37,372 bases of DNA from Candidatus Krumholzibacteriota bacterium. GTDB lineage: Bacteria > Krumholzibacteriota > Krumholzibacteriia > LZORAL124-64-63. Positions 11,030 to 20,039 of the stretch are shown here, in pieces. The first letter of the stretch is position 1; the number at the start of each line of letters is the position of its first letter. The translations under genes were made by a program, and so were the position numbers. The notes under the pieces are model-generated. The model searched no databases. It was not told where the DNA came from and saw only the letters and a list, made by a program, of their open reading frames with translations. The DNA lies in NCBI GenBank assembly GCA_024275485.1, contig JAJRZA010000044.1, forward strand, positions 1 to 37,372, written 5' to 3'.

Positions 11030-11639
11030 GATTCGTTCCTTTGTCCATTCGGGCCAGAATATCCCTGAGCTGGGCGCGGCAACGATGCAAGGCGGTGTAG
11101 AACCTTCCCCGGTTCATGTCCGGATGGTCCCGCTGGACCAGTTTCAGGGTGCGGGTGGAAACCTCGTTGGGGCTTCCTCCGTACTCCAGGCTGGACAGCA
11201 GGTGATGGAAGATGGTCCCGCAGCGGGGGAATCGCTCAGCCAGGCTGGCGATGGCTCCCATGAGGGTTTCCCGGGTTTGGGCCAGCTCAGTATCGGCCAG
11301 GAAATCTACTTCACAGGCGGCATCGGCGGGCAACTCTTCCACAAAGGAAAGTCGCTCGTTTTCACGACCCTTGGCCTGGTAGAAGTTGCCGATGACATTG
11401 CGCAACACGGTAAGCCCCCAAACGAGAATTCCCTGTCCTTCATTGCGTTCGCCGTAACGGTCGAATACGATCTTCAGGGTGTCCTGGACCAGGTCCTCTG
11501 CATGGTCCACTTGCACCCTACGTTTGGCGATGGGCAGAAATCTTACACGCAGAGATTCAAAAAGGACGGCTTCAGCCCTTGGGTCCCCCGCCAGGGACCG
11601 TTCGCTGAGGGTGTCGAGGGACAATTCACCAGTATTCAA
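11022..11639 (-). CDS. ECF-type RNA polymerase sigma factor
   Basis: A 205-residue sigma-70 family protein with only region 2 (about 20-90, containing DHAEDLVQDTLKIVFDRY) and a region 4-like C-terminus (about 120-200) that is longer and more divergent than usual. The start is TTG at 11639, supported by GGAG eight bases upstream; no in-frame ATG has comparable support. It overlaps its anti-sigma partner by 8 nt. About 67 bp separate it from the divergent TPR-CHAT gene, so one short region must serve both promoters. The sigma factor may activate itself and the CHAT gene, but no target promoter motif can be confirmed here. Confidence 0.87.
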   Translation of the reverse strand: MNTGELSLDTLSERSLAGDPRAEAVLFESLRVRFLPIAKRRVQVDHAEDLVQDTLKIVFDRYGERNEGQGILVWGLTVLRNVIGNFYQAKGRENERLSFVEELPADAACEVDFLADTELAQTRETLMGAIASLAERFPRCGTIFHHLLSSLEYGGSPNEVSTRTLKLVQRDHPDMNRGRFYTALHRCRAQLRDILARMDKGTNHA

Positions 11640-11706
11640 AAGCTCTTCTCCGGAAGATGACTAGGCCGGAAATCGAGTTGATTCCAAGGCTTCGGGGAGT
11701 TTGATG

Positions 11707-14673
11707 ATGATCCAGATGGGTTCCAATGGCAAGATCCTTCTTGCCCAGACCATTTTTGCATTGTTCCTGCTGATACTCGTTTCAGCACCCAGGGCGCATG
11801 CCATCCCCGAAAATGAACAGGCCTGGATTATCCTGGAACGGGGCGAAAGCAAAGGGGCACTATCCCTGGCTCAAAACCGCACTGACGCCCTTTCCCGCTG
11901 GCTGGTGGCGGTTATCGAGTTGGAAAATCAATCTTCACCAACCGACACGTCCCAGGTAAGCGAAGCTGCCCGAGCCTTCGAAAATGGTGATTTCGACCTG
12001 GTTGTACAAATTCTCCAACCCCTTCTCGACAATCCAGCCAATGAAGATGATAGGCTGCAAATTCGCCTGCGCCTGGGGGCTTCTCTGGTTGAATTGGGGC
12101 GTTTCGCCGAAGCTGAAGAAATGCTGACCATTGCCATCAACGATGCACAAACCCAGCGGCGAAAAGCCTCTGAATTCTTTGGTCTGCTGACCCGGGCGAG
12201 GGCCCGGGCGAGATTGCGTCAAATTGAACCGCCCCGCCAGGATTTGCAGGGGGCGCTGGGATTGGCCCGCAAAATGAACACCCATCGTTGGTCCGGGGTT
12301 GCGGCCATTGGCCTTTCGGTCATCAGTCGTCTGCAAATGGATTTGGACGATGCCCTGTTTTGGCGGGAAGCAGCCCTGGAACACTATCGTCACGCAGGGG
12401 ATCTCGGCGGTCAGGCCCAGGCCCTGCACTACATCGCGGCCATCGGCATCATGAAAGGCGAGCTGACCCGGGCCATGACCCAGTTGCAGGATGCCGATGC
12501 CCTGGCCCGAGAAGCCGATGACCAGGCCGAGTTGGGCGGCATTCTGGGAGAAATGGCGGCGATCAACTATCTGCTGGGTGATTTTGACAAGGCCCTGGAC
12601 CAATATCGTGAGGCGGTGCGTTTGGCTCCCAATCCATGGCGGCGGGGCATGATGCTGGTGAACGTCGGCTCCATTCACGAATACAGAGGGCAGTTTGATG
12701 AGGCCGTGCCGGTTCTGGAGGAAGCTCTTCAGTTGATGCGACAGGTTGGGGATCATCGCACCGAAACACAGGCCCTGCAGTCTTTGGGTGAAGCTCTGTG
12801 CGAGATGGGACAATCCGAGCGGGGATTGACCTATCTGGATGAGGCCATCGCCGCGGCCAGGGAATTTGAAATTCCCATGAGTGAGGCTTACGCCCTGGAA
12901 ATCAAGGGTCAGGCTTTGCTCCGCCAGGGTGATCTGGTGAGAGCTGCCGAATCTTTTGATGGGGCCACGACCCTGGCCAAGCAAATAGACTACTTCGATA
13001 TCCTTGAATGGTCGTTGCTGGGACAGGCCCAGGTTGCTCGTGCCGAAGGGAAACCAGAACAGGCCCTGCAGCATCTTCGCAACGCCCTGACCGAGGTGGC
13101 TGCTGTGCGCCGGCGCAGTGGCGGTTCGGATCGGGTGACCAGCGGCATCGTCAGCCAGGCGGGTCGGATTTATGAAGAAATGATCAACTTGCTGTATGAA
13201 ATGCACCAAGCCAATGCCGATTCCGGTTATGACCTTCAAGCCTATGAAGTGGCCCAGGAAGCCCGTGCTCGAGCTTTTCTCGACCTGATGACAGAAGCGC
13301 AGTACGATCTGCAAGTCAGTGCGGTGCCAGGTTTTCGCCAGCAGGAAAGCCAAATCCTGACCCGCATTGTTGATTTGGAAACCCGATTGACCGGAGCGGA
13401 CCCTGATTCCATGGGGCAACTGAAGGCCCAACTGGCCGGAGCTGAAGATGAACTTCAGTTGCTGGAGGCGCGCTTGCGGTCGGCGGATCCTCGTTATGCG
13501 GAAGTGCTGTATCCCGAGCCGCTGTCTTGCACCGAGGTATGCCGGGATGTTCTGCGACCAGGCGAAATAATGCTGGAATACGCCCTCGGTGAAGAGTCAT
13601 CCTATCTGTGGGTATTGAGTAGGGATAAGGTGAGCATGGTGGCCTTGCCTGGAAGAGCGCATGTGGAAAAGCAGGTTCGCCGAATGTTGCCCCTATTGCG
13701 GGACTACAATGTGACCGGGGCGGAAGCGGCCTGGTTCGTTGAACCCGCCCGTCAGGTGTACGAAATGCTGCTCGGGCCGGTAGCCCAGGAGATTGCCCTG
13801 GCTGAGCGTCTGATTATTGCCGCTGATGGAATTCTGCATTATCTGCCCTTTGAAGCTCTTTTATCCGCTGATACCAAGGCTCGGACTTTTGCAGAGTTGC
13901 CTTGGTTGGTCCGTGAGAAAGTGGTCACCTATACCCCTTCGGCAAGCATTCTGGGGAGCATCCGCCAAACCGACCGTCCGGCCCGGGTCCCGGGACCGTG
14001 GCTGTTGGTTGGCGATCCCTTGTTGATCCAAGGTGAAGACGCCGGATTGTTTGCCCGGGCCGCAGGGGCTGCCGGTTTGCCACCCTTGCCGTACGCGGCC
14101 CAGGAGTTGAAAGCCCTGGCAGCACTGGTGCCTGCGGGTTTGCCTCCGGCTGAGGTTTTGTCCGGTCCCCTGGCCACCCGCGGCAATTTGGCCGAGGCCG
14201 GTCGTGGCAAGGATCTCAGCCTGGTGCATTTTGCCAGTCATGGCTTGTTCAATGAATCCCGTCCACGCTATTCCGGTCTGGTGATCAGCCCGGATCCCAC
14301 CCGGGATGACGACGGTTTTCTGAGTATCTCCGAAGTGTTGGCCCTGGACCTGGATTGCGACCAGGTGGTACTTTCGGCCTGCGCATCGGCCCTGGGCCCG
14401 CATGTGACAGGTGAGGGCCTGGTGGGGTTGACGCGCAGTTTCATGTTTGCCGGGGCCCGCAGTGTTGTCTCTGCCTTGTGGGATGTTTCAGGCCGGGAAA
14501 CGTCTCGTTTCATGGAAAGCTACTACCGGGAGTTGGCCCTTGGCCCGGGAGATCGCGCCGAGTGTTTGGCCAAGGCCAAAAGAGCCATGCTGTCCAGGGG
14601 GGCCGCTGAAGGTCCCGACCCCGCGCACCCGACTTTCTGGGCCGCATTTGTGCTCAGTGGCACCGGACGTTGA
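11707..14673 (+). CDS. Secreted TPR-CHAT caspase-like protein
   Basis: A 988-residue protein. TTG 11701 and ATGs 11704, 11707 and 11716 are all in frame; 11707 has the best spacing (7 nt) to GGGGAG. It begins with a signal peptide or membrane anchor (about residues 9-32, ending RAHA). Residues about 70-450 are tandem tetratricopeptide repeats. A helical linker (about 490-600) includes a glutamate-rich coiled-coil stretch. The C-terminal CHAT domain (about 690-988) keeps the clan CD dyad: H845 in FASHG and C892 in LSACAS, with the typical GARSVVSALWDV strand near the end. It should be a protease of the caspase/separase fold acting outside the cytoplasm. Exported TPR-CHAT proteins differ from the cytoplasmic CRISPR-linked TPR-CHAT. 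Substrate unknown. Confidence 0.88.
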   Translation: MIQMGSNGKILLAQTIFALFLLILVSAPRAHAIPENEQAWIILERGESKGALSLAQNRTDALSRWLVAVIELENQSSPTDTSQVSEAARAFENGDFDLVVQILQPLLDNPANEDDRLQIRLRLGASLVELGRFAEAEEMLTIAINDAQTQRRKASEFFGLLTRARARARLRQIEPPRQDLQGALGLARKMNTHRWSGVAAIGLSVISRLQMDLDDALFWREAALEHYRHAGDLGGQAQALHYIAAIGIMKGELTRAMTQLQDADALAREADDQAELGGILGEMAAINYLLGDFDKALDQYREAVRLAPNPWRRGMMLVNVGSIHEYRGQFDEAVPVLEEALQLMRQVGDHRTETQALQSLGEALCEMGQSERGLTYLDEAIAAAREFEIPMSEAYALEIKGQALLRQGDLVRAAESFDGATTLAKQIDYFDILEWSLLGQAQVARAEGKPEQALQHLRNALTEVAAVRRRSGGSDRVTSGIVSQAGRIYEEMINLLYEMHQANADSGYDLQAYEVAQEARARAFLDLMTEAQYDLQVSAVPGFRQQESQILTRIVDLETRLTGADPDSMGQLKAQLAGAEDELQLLEARLRSADPRYAEVLYPEPLSCTEVCRDVLRPGEIMLEYALGEESSYLWVLSRDKVSMVALPGRAHVEKQVRRMLPLLRDYNVTGAEAAWFVEPARQVYEMLLGPVAQEIALAERLIIAADGILHYLPFEALLSADTKARTFAELPWLVREKVVTYTPSASILGSIRQTDRPARVPGPWLLVGDPLLIQGEDAGLFARAAGAAGLPPLPYAAQELKALAALVPAGLPPAEVLSGPLATRGNLAEAGRGKDLSLVHFASHGLFNESRPRYSGLVISPDPTRDDDGFLSISEVLALDLDCDQVVLSACASALGPHVTGEGLVGLTRSFMFAGARSVVSALWDVSGRETSRFMESYYRELALGPGDRAECLAKAKRAMLSRGAAEGPDPAHPTFWAAFVLSGTGR

Positions 14674-14744
14674 TCCCTCCGTCGGATATGATTAGATTCC
14701 GGGGAAGATTTTTGCTCTCAACTTAAATTCTTAGGATAGGAACC

Positions 14745-16352
14745 ATGTCCGCCAACAATGCCTACAACGCCAACAACATCCGCTTGCACAATACCCTGAC
14801 CGGTAACAAGGAGAAGCTGGAAACCCTGGAGCCCGGCAAATGCGGCATCTATTGCTGCGGCCCCACGGTTTACGACTATACTCACCTGGGCAACGCCCGG
14901 GCCGCAGTGGTTCCCGACTTGCTGGTGCGTTTTTTGCGTCATCAGGGGTACGAGGTGAAGTATGTGCGCAACGTGACGGATATCGACGATAAGATCATTG
15001 CGCGCAGTGCCGAGCAGGGGGTGGAACCGGCCGAACTGGCTGTTCGATTTACCGACGCATACCACCAGGACATGTCTTCCCTGAATACCCTGGACCCGGA
15101 TGTGGAACCGCGGGTCAGCGATACCATCGATGAAATTATTGATCTGGTAGCGACGTTGATGGACAAGGGCTTGGCCTACGATGTTGATGGTGATGTTTAT
15201 TTCCGAGTCACAAAATTCAAGGGTTATGGCAAGCTGAGCAAGCGTTCGGTGGATGAAATGCTGGAAGCGGCGGGCAGTCGCATCGATGTGGATGAGCGCA
15301 AGGAGACGCCTCTCGATTTTGCCCTCTGGAAAGCCGCCAAACCAGGTGAACCTTCCTGGACCAGTCCCTGGGGCGAGGGCCGTCCCGGCTGGCATATCGA
15401 GTGCTCGGCCATGAGTGCCAAACATCTGGGTGATAATTTCGACATCCACGGTGGCGGTCGGGATTTGATTTTCCCCCACCATGAGAACGAAATCGCCCAG
15501 AGCCAGGGCGCCCACGGCGAGGATACCTACGCCCGCACCTGGGTGCACAACGGTTTTATCAATTTTGCCGGGGAGAAAATGTCCAAAAGTCTGGGCAATT
15601 TTTTCACCACCCGCGAGTTGACGGCAATTTTTCCTCCAGAGACGCTGCGTTATTACCTGATGACGGTTCATTACCGCAGTGGCCTGAATTTTGACCTGGA
15701 AGTGACCTGCCCGGCCTGCCATGCGGTCATGGACAAGGAGCAACAGGAAAGTGCCGTTTGTGGATCCTGCGGTCATGAGACCACAGCTGAAATTCTTAAA
15801 AAGCAGGTGCGTTTTCCGAGCCTTGAGGATGCTGACGATCGTTTGGCCTATATTTATTCCACTCTGGCTGCGGCTGGTCGATTCCTCGAAACGGCCAAGG
15901 CTTCCGCTTCGGAAGTTATCGTGGAGGGTCCGGTGGCTGAAATGTTGCCGGCATTTGTGGCCCACATGGCGAACGATTTGAACAGCAGCGGCGCTCTCGG
16001 TGTGCTGAGCAAGCCGCTGAGTGAAATCAACACCCTGCTGGCATCGGGCAAAGGAGTGAACAAGGACTTGCGGTATGCCACCATCGCCTATTTTGTGACC
16101 TCCATGAAAGAGGTGGCGGAAATCCTGGGCTGCTTTGGCAAGGATGCTTCCGAATGGCTGGTGCAGCGGCGAGACATGAAGGCCGGCCGCGTTGGGTTGG
16201 ATGTGACCCGGGTGGACGAGCTCTTGGTGCAGCGTATTTCGGCCAGGCAGGAAAAAGACTGGACTGCTGCGGACCGAATTCGGGATGAATTGGCAGAGCT
16301 GGGTGTCACCGTGCAGGATGATCCCACGGGTTCTGTTTGGGCGTTTCTTTAG
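14745..16352 (+). CDS. cysS: Cysteinyl-tRNA synthetase with zinc-ribbon insertion
   Basis: Charges tRNA-Cys with cysteine (class I synthetase). The signature motifs are intact: CGPTVYD at 38-44, HLGN (HIGH motif) at 47-50, [20 protein letters not shown] and KMSKS at 278-282. The 535-residue protein is about 70 longer than the bacterial norm. Just after the HYRSGLNF segment lies an insertion of about 45 residues with C322-x2-C325 and C339-x2-C342, a zinc-ribbon pattern absent from the common bacterial form. The anticodon-binding region follows, and the C-terminus ([18 protein letters not shown]) is normal. The start follows AGGATAGGA. It lies directly upstream of the importer operon (12-nt gap), so readthrough transcription is likely. 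Confidence 0.95.
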   Translation: MSANNAYNANNIRLHNTLTGNKEKLETLEPGKCGIYCCGPTVYDYTHLGNARAAVVPDLLVRFLRHQGYEVKYVRNVTDIDDKIIARSAEQGVEPAELAVRFTDAYHQDMSSLNTLDPDVEPRVSDTIDEIIDLVATLMDKGLAYDVDGDVYFRVTKFKGYGKLSKRSVDEMLEAAGSRIDVDERKETPLDFALWKAAKPGEPSWTSPWGEGRPGWHIECSAMSAKHLGDNFDIHGGGRDLIFPHHENEIAQSQGAHGEDTYARTWVHNGFINFAGEKMSKSLGNFFTTRELTAIFPPETLRYYLMTVHYRSGLNFDLEVTCPACHAVMDKEQQESAVCGSCGHETTAEILKKQVRFPSLEDADDRLAYIYSTLAAAGRFLETAKASASEVIVEGPVAEMLPAFVAHMANDLNSSGALGVLSKPLSEINTLLASGKGVNKDLRYATIAYFVTSMKEVAEILGCFGKDASEWLVQRRDMKAGRVGLDVTRVDELLVQRISARQEKDWTAADRIRDELAELGVTVQDDPTGSVWAFL

Positions 16353-16364
16353 GAGTTAATCACG

Positions 16365-17243
16365 ATGAAAAAGGTAAGCATGGTGATCCGCGTTTTGCTG
16401 GGGCTGGTTTTTCTGGCCTCCTGTGGAGGCAGTCAGGATGCGCAGCCGGTGTTGCGATTCACGGCCATTCCGGATCAAAACACCACGGAATTGATGCAGC
16501 GATTTGCCCCCCTGACAGCACATCTCTCGGAAGTTCTGGGTGTCCCTGTCGAGTACGTGCCTAGCCGCGATTACCAGGCTTCGGTGGAGATGTTTCGTGC
16601 CGGAGATATCCAACTGGCCTGGTTTGGCGGGTTGACCGGAGTGCAGGCTCGCTCTGCGGTTCCGGGGGCCGTGGCCATTGCCCAAGGTGAAGTCGATCCT
16701 CAATATTACTCGTACTTTATTGCAAATATTGAAACCGGCTTGGAACCTGGCCCGGAGTTTCCGGCGAGCATTGGGGAATTTGCTTTCACTTTTGGCAGCG
16801 AGAGCAGCACCAGCGGACGTCTGATGCCCGAATATTACATCAAGGAAAACACAGGCCAATCTCCGGATGATTTTTTTACCAGGGGATTCAGTTTCTCAGG
16901 CAGTCACGACAAGACCATCGAGTTGGTTGAAGCGGGACGTTTCCCCTGTGGAGTTGTCAACTACAAGGTCTATGACAAAAGGGTAGCCTCGGGGAAAACG
17001 GATCCGGAAGTGTGCCGTGTCATCTGGAAAACACCCACTTATGCGGACTACAATTTCACGGCGCATCCGGATATGGAAAATGTTTTTGGGGAAGGCTTCA
17101 CCCACAAGTTACAAAGGGCCCTGACGGGAATCACCGATGAAGACCTGCTGTCGGCCCTGCCACGCCGAAAACTGATCAAGGCGAGCAATGAAGAATTTTC
17201 CGGTATCGCTGCGGTGGCCCGGGAGCTGGGGATGGTGCGGTGA
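16365..17243 (+). CDS. ABC transporter substrate-binding lipoprotein, PhnD/putative-selenate type
   Basis: Extracytoplasmic binding protein of an ABC importer. The 292-residue product has a lipoprotein signal (LVFLASC, lipid-modified Cys near residue 20) and the PhnD-like two-lobe fold. Stretches such as FTAIPDQNTTELMQRFAPL, WFGGLTGVQAR and FGSESSTSGRLMPEYYI match my memory of the PhnD-like subfamily annotated as putative selenate binding protein rather than classical phosphonate PhnD. Substrate is therefore uncertain (selenate, phosphonate, phosphite or another oxyanion). It overlaps the ATPase gene by 4 nt (GTGA) and heads a four-gene importer operon. Confidence 0.85.
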   Translation: MKKVSMVIRVLLGLVFLASCGGSQDAQPVLRFTAIPDQNTTELMQRFAPLTAHLSEVLGVPVEYVPSRDYQASVEMFRAGDIQLAWFGGLTGVQARSAVPGAVAIAQGEVDPQYYSYFIANIETGLEPGPEFPASIGEFAFTFGSESSTSGRLMPEYYIKENTGQSPDDFFTRGFSFSGSHDKTIELVEAGRFPCGVVNYKVYDKRVASGKTDPEVCRVIWKTPTYADYNFTAHPDMENVFGEGFTHKLQRALTGITDEDLLSALPRRKLIKASNEEFSGIAAVARELGMVR

Positions 17244-18010
17244 AATCCGGATGGGCCTTTCGACTGCGTGATGTTCAGGTGGCTTATGGTGCCAAAAAAG
17301 TCCTTCAAGATTTCAATATTTCGGTGAATTCTGGAGAGTCCGTGGCCTTGCTCGGTCCCAGTGGGGCAGGGAAGACCACCATGTTGCGGTTGTTGAATCG
17401 TGCCTTGCGTCCTACCCGCGGCAACATTTTTGTTGATGACCGTAACCTGGATGATTTGACCAGCGGCCTGTTGCGTGAGTTGCGCTCCGGTATTGGTTTT
17501 GTGCATCAGGATTTGCGTTTGGTTCCCAATTTGCGGGTTTCCCAAAACATTTTGTCTGGTGCCCTCGGTCGGCTCAGTTTTTTTCAATCCCTGTTGATGT
17601 TTCTCAAACCCCGCACGGATGATCTGCTGGAAGTGCATCGTCTGTTGGAGCGGGTGGGCATTCCCGATGAAATGTACCAGAGGTTGGATCGTCTCAGTGG
17701 AGGACAGATGCAGCGGGTGGCCCTGGCCAGGGCGCTTTTTCAAAAACCCGGCCTGCTGTTGGCCGACGAACCCGTCTCCAGCGTCGACCCTGCCCGTGCA
17801 GCCGATTTGGTGCAGTTGATCACCGACATCAGCAGGGACGACGGTCTGACATTGTGCGTCAGCCTGCATGACCCCGCCTTGGCCCGACGGTTTTTCCCGC
17901 GGATCGTAGGTTTGCGGGCCGGTCGGGTTGTCTTTGACAAACCTACGGGGGATATCACCAACCGGGAAATCCAGGATCTCTACACCCTGGCGGTGGACGA
18001 TGGCGTCTGA
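17240..18010 (+). CDS. ABC transporter ATP-binding protein, PhnC-like
   Basis: Cytoplasmic ATPase that powers the importer. The 256 residues carry Walker A GPSGAGKTT, a Q-loop (VHQDLRLVPN), the signature LSGGQMQRVALARAL, Walker B LLLADEP and an H-loop (SLHD). Length and sequence match the PhnC family. The start is GTG, overlapping the binding-protein stop. The end overlaps the first permease by 11 nt, so the operon is tightly coupled. The importer appears complete. Confidence 0.92.
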   Translation: MKSGWAFRLRDVQVAYGAKKVLQDFNISVNSGESVALLGPSGAGKTTMLRLLNRALRPTRGNIFVDDRNLDDLTSGLLRELRSGIGFVHQDLRLVPNLRVSQNILSGALGRLSFFQSLLMFLKPRTDDLLEVHRLLERVGIPDEMYQRLDRLSGGQMQRVALARALFQKPGLLLADEPVSSVDPARAADLVQLITDISRDDGLTLCVSLHDPALARRFFPRIVGLRAGRVVFDKPTGDITNREIQDLYTLAVDDGV

Positions 18011-18878
18011 AGCCTATCAGGGACGGCCTTCCTTCCTGCGGCGACCAGGTTCGTTGGCGGCAGGTGGCTGGGTTCTGGCATTTCTCTTGGCGGCCGCCCT
18101 GTTTTCTGCCCTGAAGCTGGGGCTTTTTCGCACGGACATCTGGCCCACAGCCGGCGGCTGGCGATTGGCCGGGGAGTTTTTCAGGGATGCGTTGCATCCA
18201 GCCCTGCATTTCGTGGGAGAGGGTACACCCCAGGGAACCTGGGATCTGCCCCGGCAGGCCCTGATCGCCGCCGGCAATACCATTATTTTTGCCGCTGCGG
18301 CCATTTCAATTGCTCTGGTCGGTGGCCTGATTCTGGGATTTGTGGGCTCTTCGGTCTGGTGGGATCAACCGGGAAGTCCGCGGGGGCGGTTTGGTCCAGT
18401 GCTGACTTCCACCTCCCGCACCTTGATGACTCTCATGCGCTCGGTTCACGAATTGGTTTGGGCGGTTTTGATGCTGGCGGCCCTGGGCAGGGGCGAGCTG
18501 GTGGCCGTCATTGCCATCGCTATCCCATACACGGGAACCCTTGGCAAAATTTTTTCTGAAATGCTCGACGAAACTCCTGCCGATTCCGCTTCGGCGCTAC
18601 GTTTGGCCGGCGCTCCCCTGGCCGGCTGGTATTTGTTCGGCCTGTTGCCCCGCGCCTTGCCCGACATGTTGGCCTACTTGTTTTACAGATTTGAATGTGC
18701 CTTGCGGTCCAGTGCTGTGCTGGGTTTTTTTGGCTTTCCCACTCTTGGCTATTTCATCAGTGCTTCTTTTGAGAATCTTTATTATGCCGAGGTCTGGTCC
18801 TATCTCTACGTGTTGATTGCCTTGATATTATTGGTGGACTGGTGGAGTGGGAAATTGCGACGGGCGGTGTTGTCTTGA
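18000..18878 (+). CDS. ABC transporter permease 1, PhnE-like
   Basis: Inner-membrane subunit of the importer, 292 residues from ATG 18000, which overlaps the ATPase end. The frame is open further upstream (to 17928), but that would read through the conserved end of the ATPase. About six hydrophobic segments are visible. The cytoplasmic coupling loop is present (DETPADSASALRLAGAP, then FGLLPRALPDMLAYLFYRFE), as is the PhnE-typical RSSAVLGFFGFPTLGYFI stretch near the C-terminus. It pairs with the following permease to form a heterodimeric channel. Confidence 0.88.
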   Translation: MASEAYQGRPSFLRRPGSLAAGGWVLAFLLAAALFSALKLGLFRTDIWPTAGGWRLAGEFFRDALHPALHFVGEGTPQGTWDLPRQALIAAGNTIIFAAAAISIALVGGLILGFVGSSVWWDQPGSPRGRFGPVLTSTSRTLMTLMRSVHELVWAVLMLAALGRGELVAVIAIAIPYTGTLGKIFSEMLDETPADSASALRLAGAPLAGWYLFGLLPRALPDMLAYLFYRFECALRSSAVLGFFGFPTLGYFISASFENLYYAEVWSYLYVLIALILLVDWWSGKLRRAVLS

Positions 18879-19789
18879 GTGACCGTCTGCAAAGAATTCA
18901 ACATCTTCACAAGGTCAGGCCCAGGCGCCCCATGGTGGCCTGGAGTGTCCGGGCAATGGCCTTGTTGCTGGCTGCCAGCTGGTGGCTTGGCGAATTCGAT
19001 CTGGCTGGGTGGCTGACGGAACGCCGATTGACAAATTTGCAGCGTTTCCTGGGCGAATTGCGTCCCTGGCCGGTGCAACAGAATGGATGGGATACCGCGA
19101 GCATAGTCCATTGGGCGAGGGGTCTTTGGGGCGATGGAGGCGGCGAAGCCATGGTCAGCACCCTTGCCATCAGCGTGGTGGCGATTGTTTTGGCGGGAGT
19201 CTTTGGTGCCCTTTTCAGTTTGCTTGCCGCCCGGAATTTATCATCGGCGGAACCCATGTTGCCGGGCGGGAAACCGCCTGGTTTGTCGACCATCCAGCTC
19301 TGGCGTGCCGTTGCATGGATGACCCGTACCTTCCTGGTCTTTATCCGTGCGGTACCCGAGTATGTCTGGGCTTTTCTTTTCCTGGCTCTGCTCGGTGCCA
19401 ACGCCTGGCCCATGGTCTTGGCCCTGGCCCTGCACAATACGGGAATCCTCGGCAAGCTGTCGGCGGAACTCATCGAAAATGTTGATCCCAAGAGCGCGGC
19501 CGCCCTGCGCGGTGCCGGTGCCAATCGTTTTCAAATTGTTTGGGCGAGTATTTTCCCACTCTCGCTGGCACGCTTTCTTCTGTATTTCTTTTACCGCTGG
19601 GAGACCTGTGTGCGTGAGGCCACGGTCCTAGGCATGTTGGGCATGGCCTCTTTGGGTTTGTTGATCGTGGATTCCAGGGCCCGAAATCGTTACGATGAGA
19701 TGATTTTCTTTATCCTGCTCGGGGCTTTGTTGGTTTTGCTGGGGGATCTGGTTTCGGCTCTTTCTCGGCGTTTTGTGCGGAAATCCTGA
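18875..19789 (+). CDS. ABC transporter permease 2, PhnE-like
   Basis: Second permease, 304 residues from TTG 18875, whose TTGA overlap with the preceding stop is a classic coupling. A GTG at 18842 is also in frame but lies well inside the upstream gene. It has about six membrane segments and the same coupling-loop pattern (ENVDPKSAAALRGAGA, FPLSLARFLLYFFYRWE), followed by REATVLGMLGMASLG. It is clearly paralogous to permease 1. It is the last gene of the importer operon; about 250 non-coding bases follow. Confidence 0.87.
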   Translation: MSDRLQRIQHLHKVRPRRPMVAWSVRAMALLLAASWWLGEFDLAGWLTERRLTNLQRFLGELRPWPVQQNGWDTASIVHWARGLWGDGGGEAMVSTLAISVVAIVLAGVFGALFSLLAARNLSSAEPMLPGGKPPGLSTIQLWRAVAWMTRTFLVFIRAVPEYVWAFLFLALLGANAWPMVLALALHNTGILGKLSAELIENVDPKSAAALRGAGANRFQIVWASIFPLSLARFLLYFFYRWETCVREATVLGMLGMASLGLLIVDSRARNRYDEMIFFILLGALLVLLGDLVSALSRRFVRKS

Positions 19790-20039
19790 CTTTCAATATC
19801 GGGGACATCTAGGGTCGTTTCGCAAATAATCTGGCTATAGCACGATAAATATTGGTGATATAGAAGGTTTTTGATCATGGGGTAGATTGTTGTTTGAAAT
19901 AATGCTATACTGCTTTTGTCTGATCTTGGACCGGCAATCAAATGCCGCCTTTCCGTTGGATTTTCTCTTTCCGGAATACACCAAAATGAGATGGCAATCG
20001 GTGTCCCTGGAGGATGCATTACTTTTCTGGAGGAAAAAA

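Noticed and set aside
11935-13431. 498-codon open frame on the minus strand inside the CHAT gene
   Set aside because: It lies wholly antisense to a recognised protein and has no recognisable domain. GC-rich coding DNA often leaves such open frames.
11707-14673. Type III-E CRISPR TPR-CHAT (Craspase) component
   Set aside because: The protein has a signal peptide, and no CRISPR array or cas gene is in the window.
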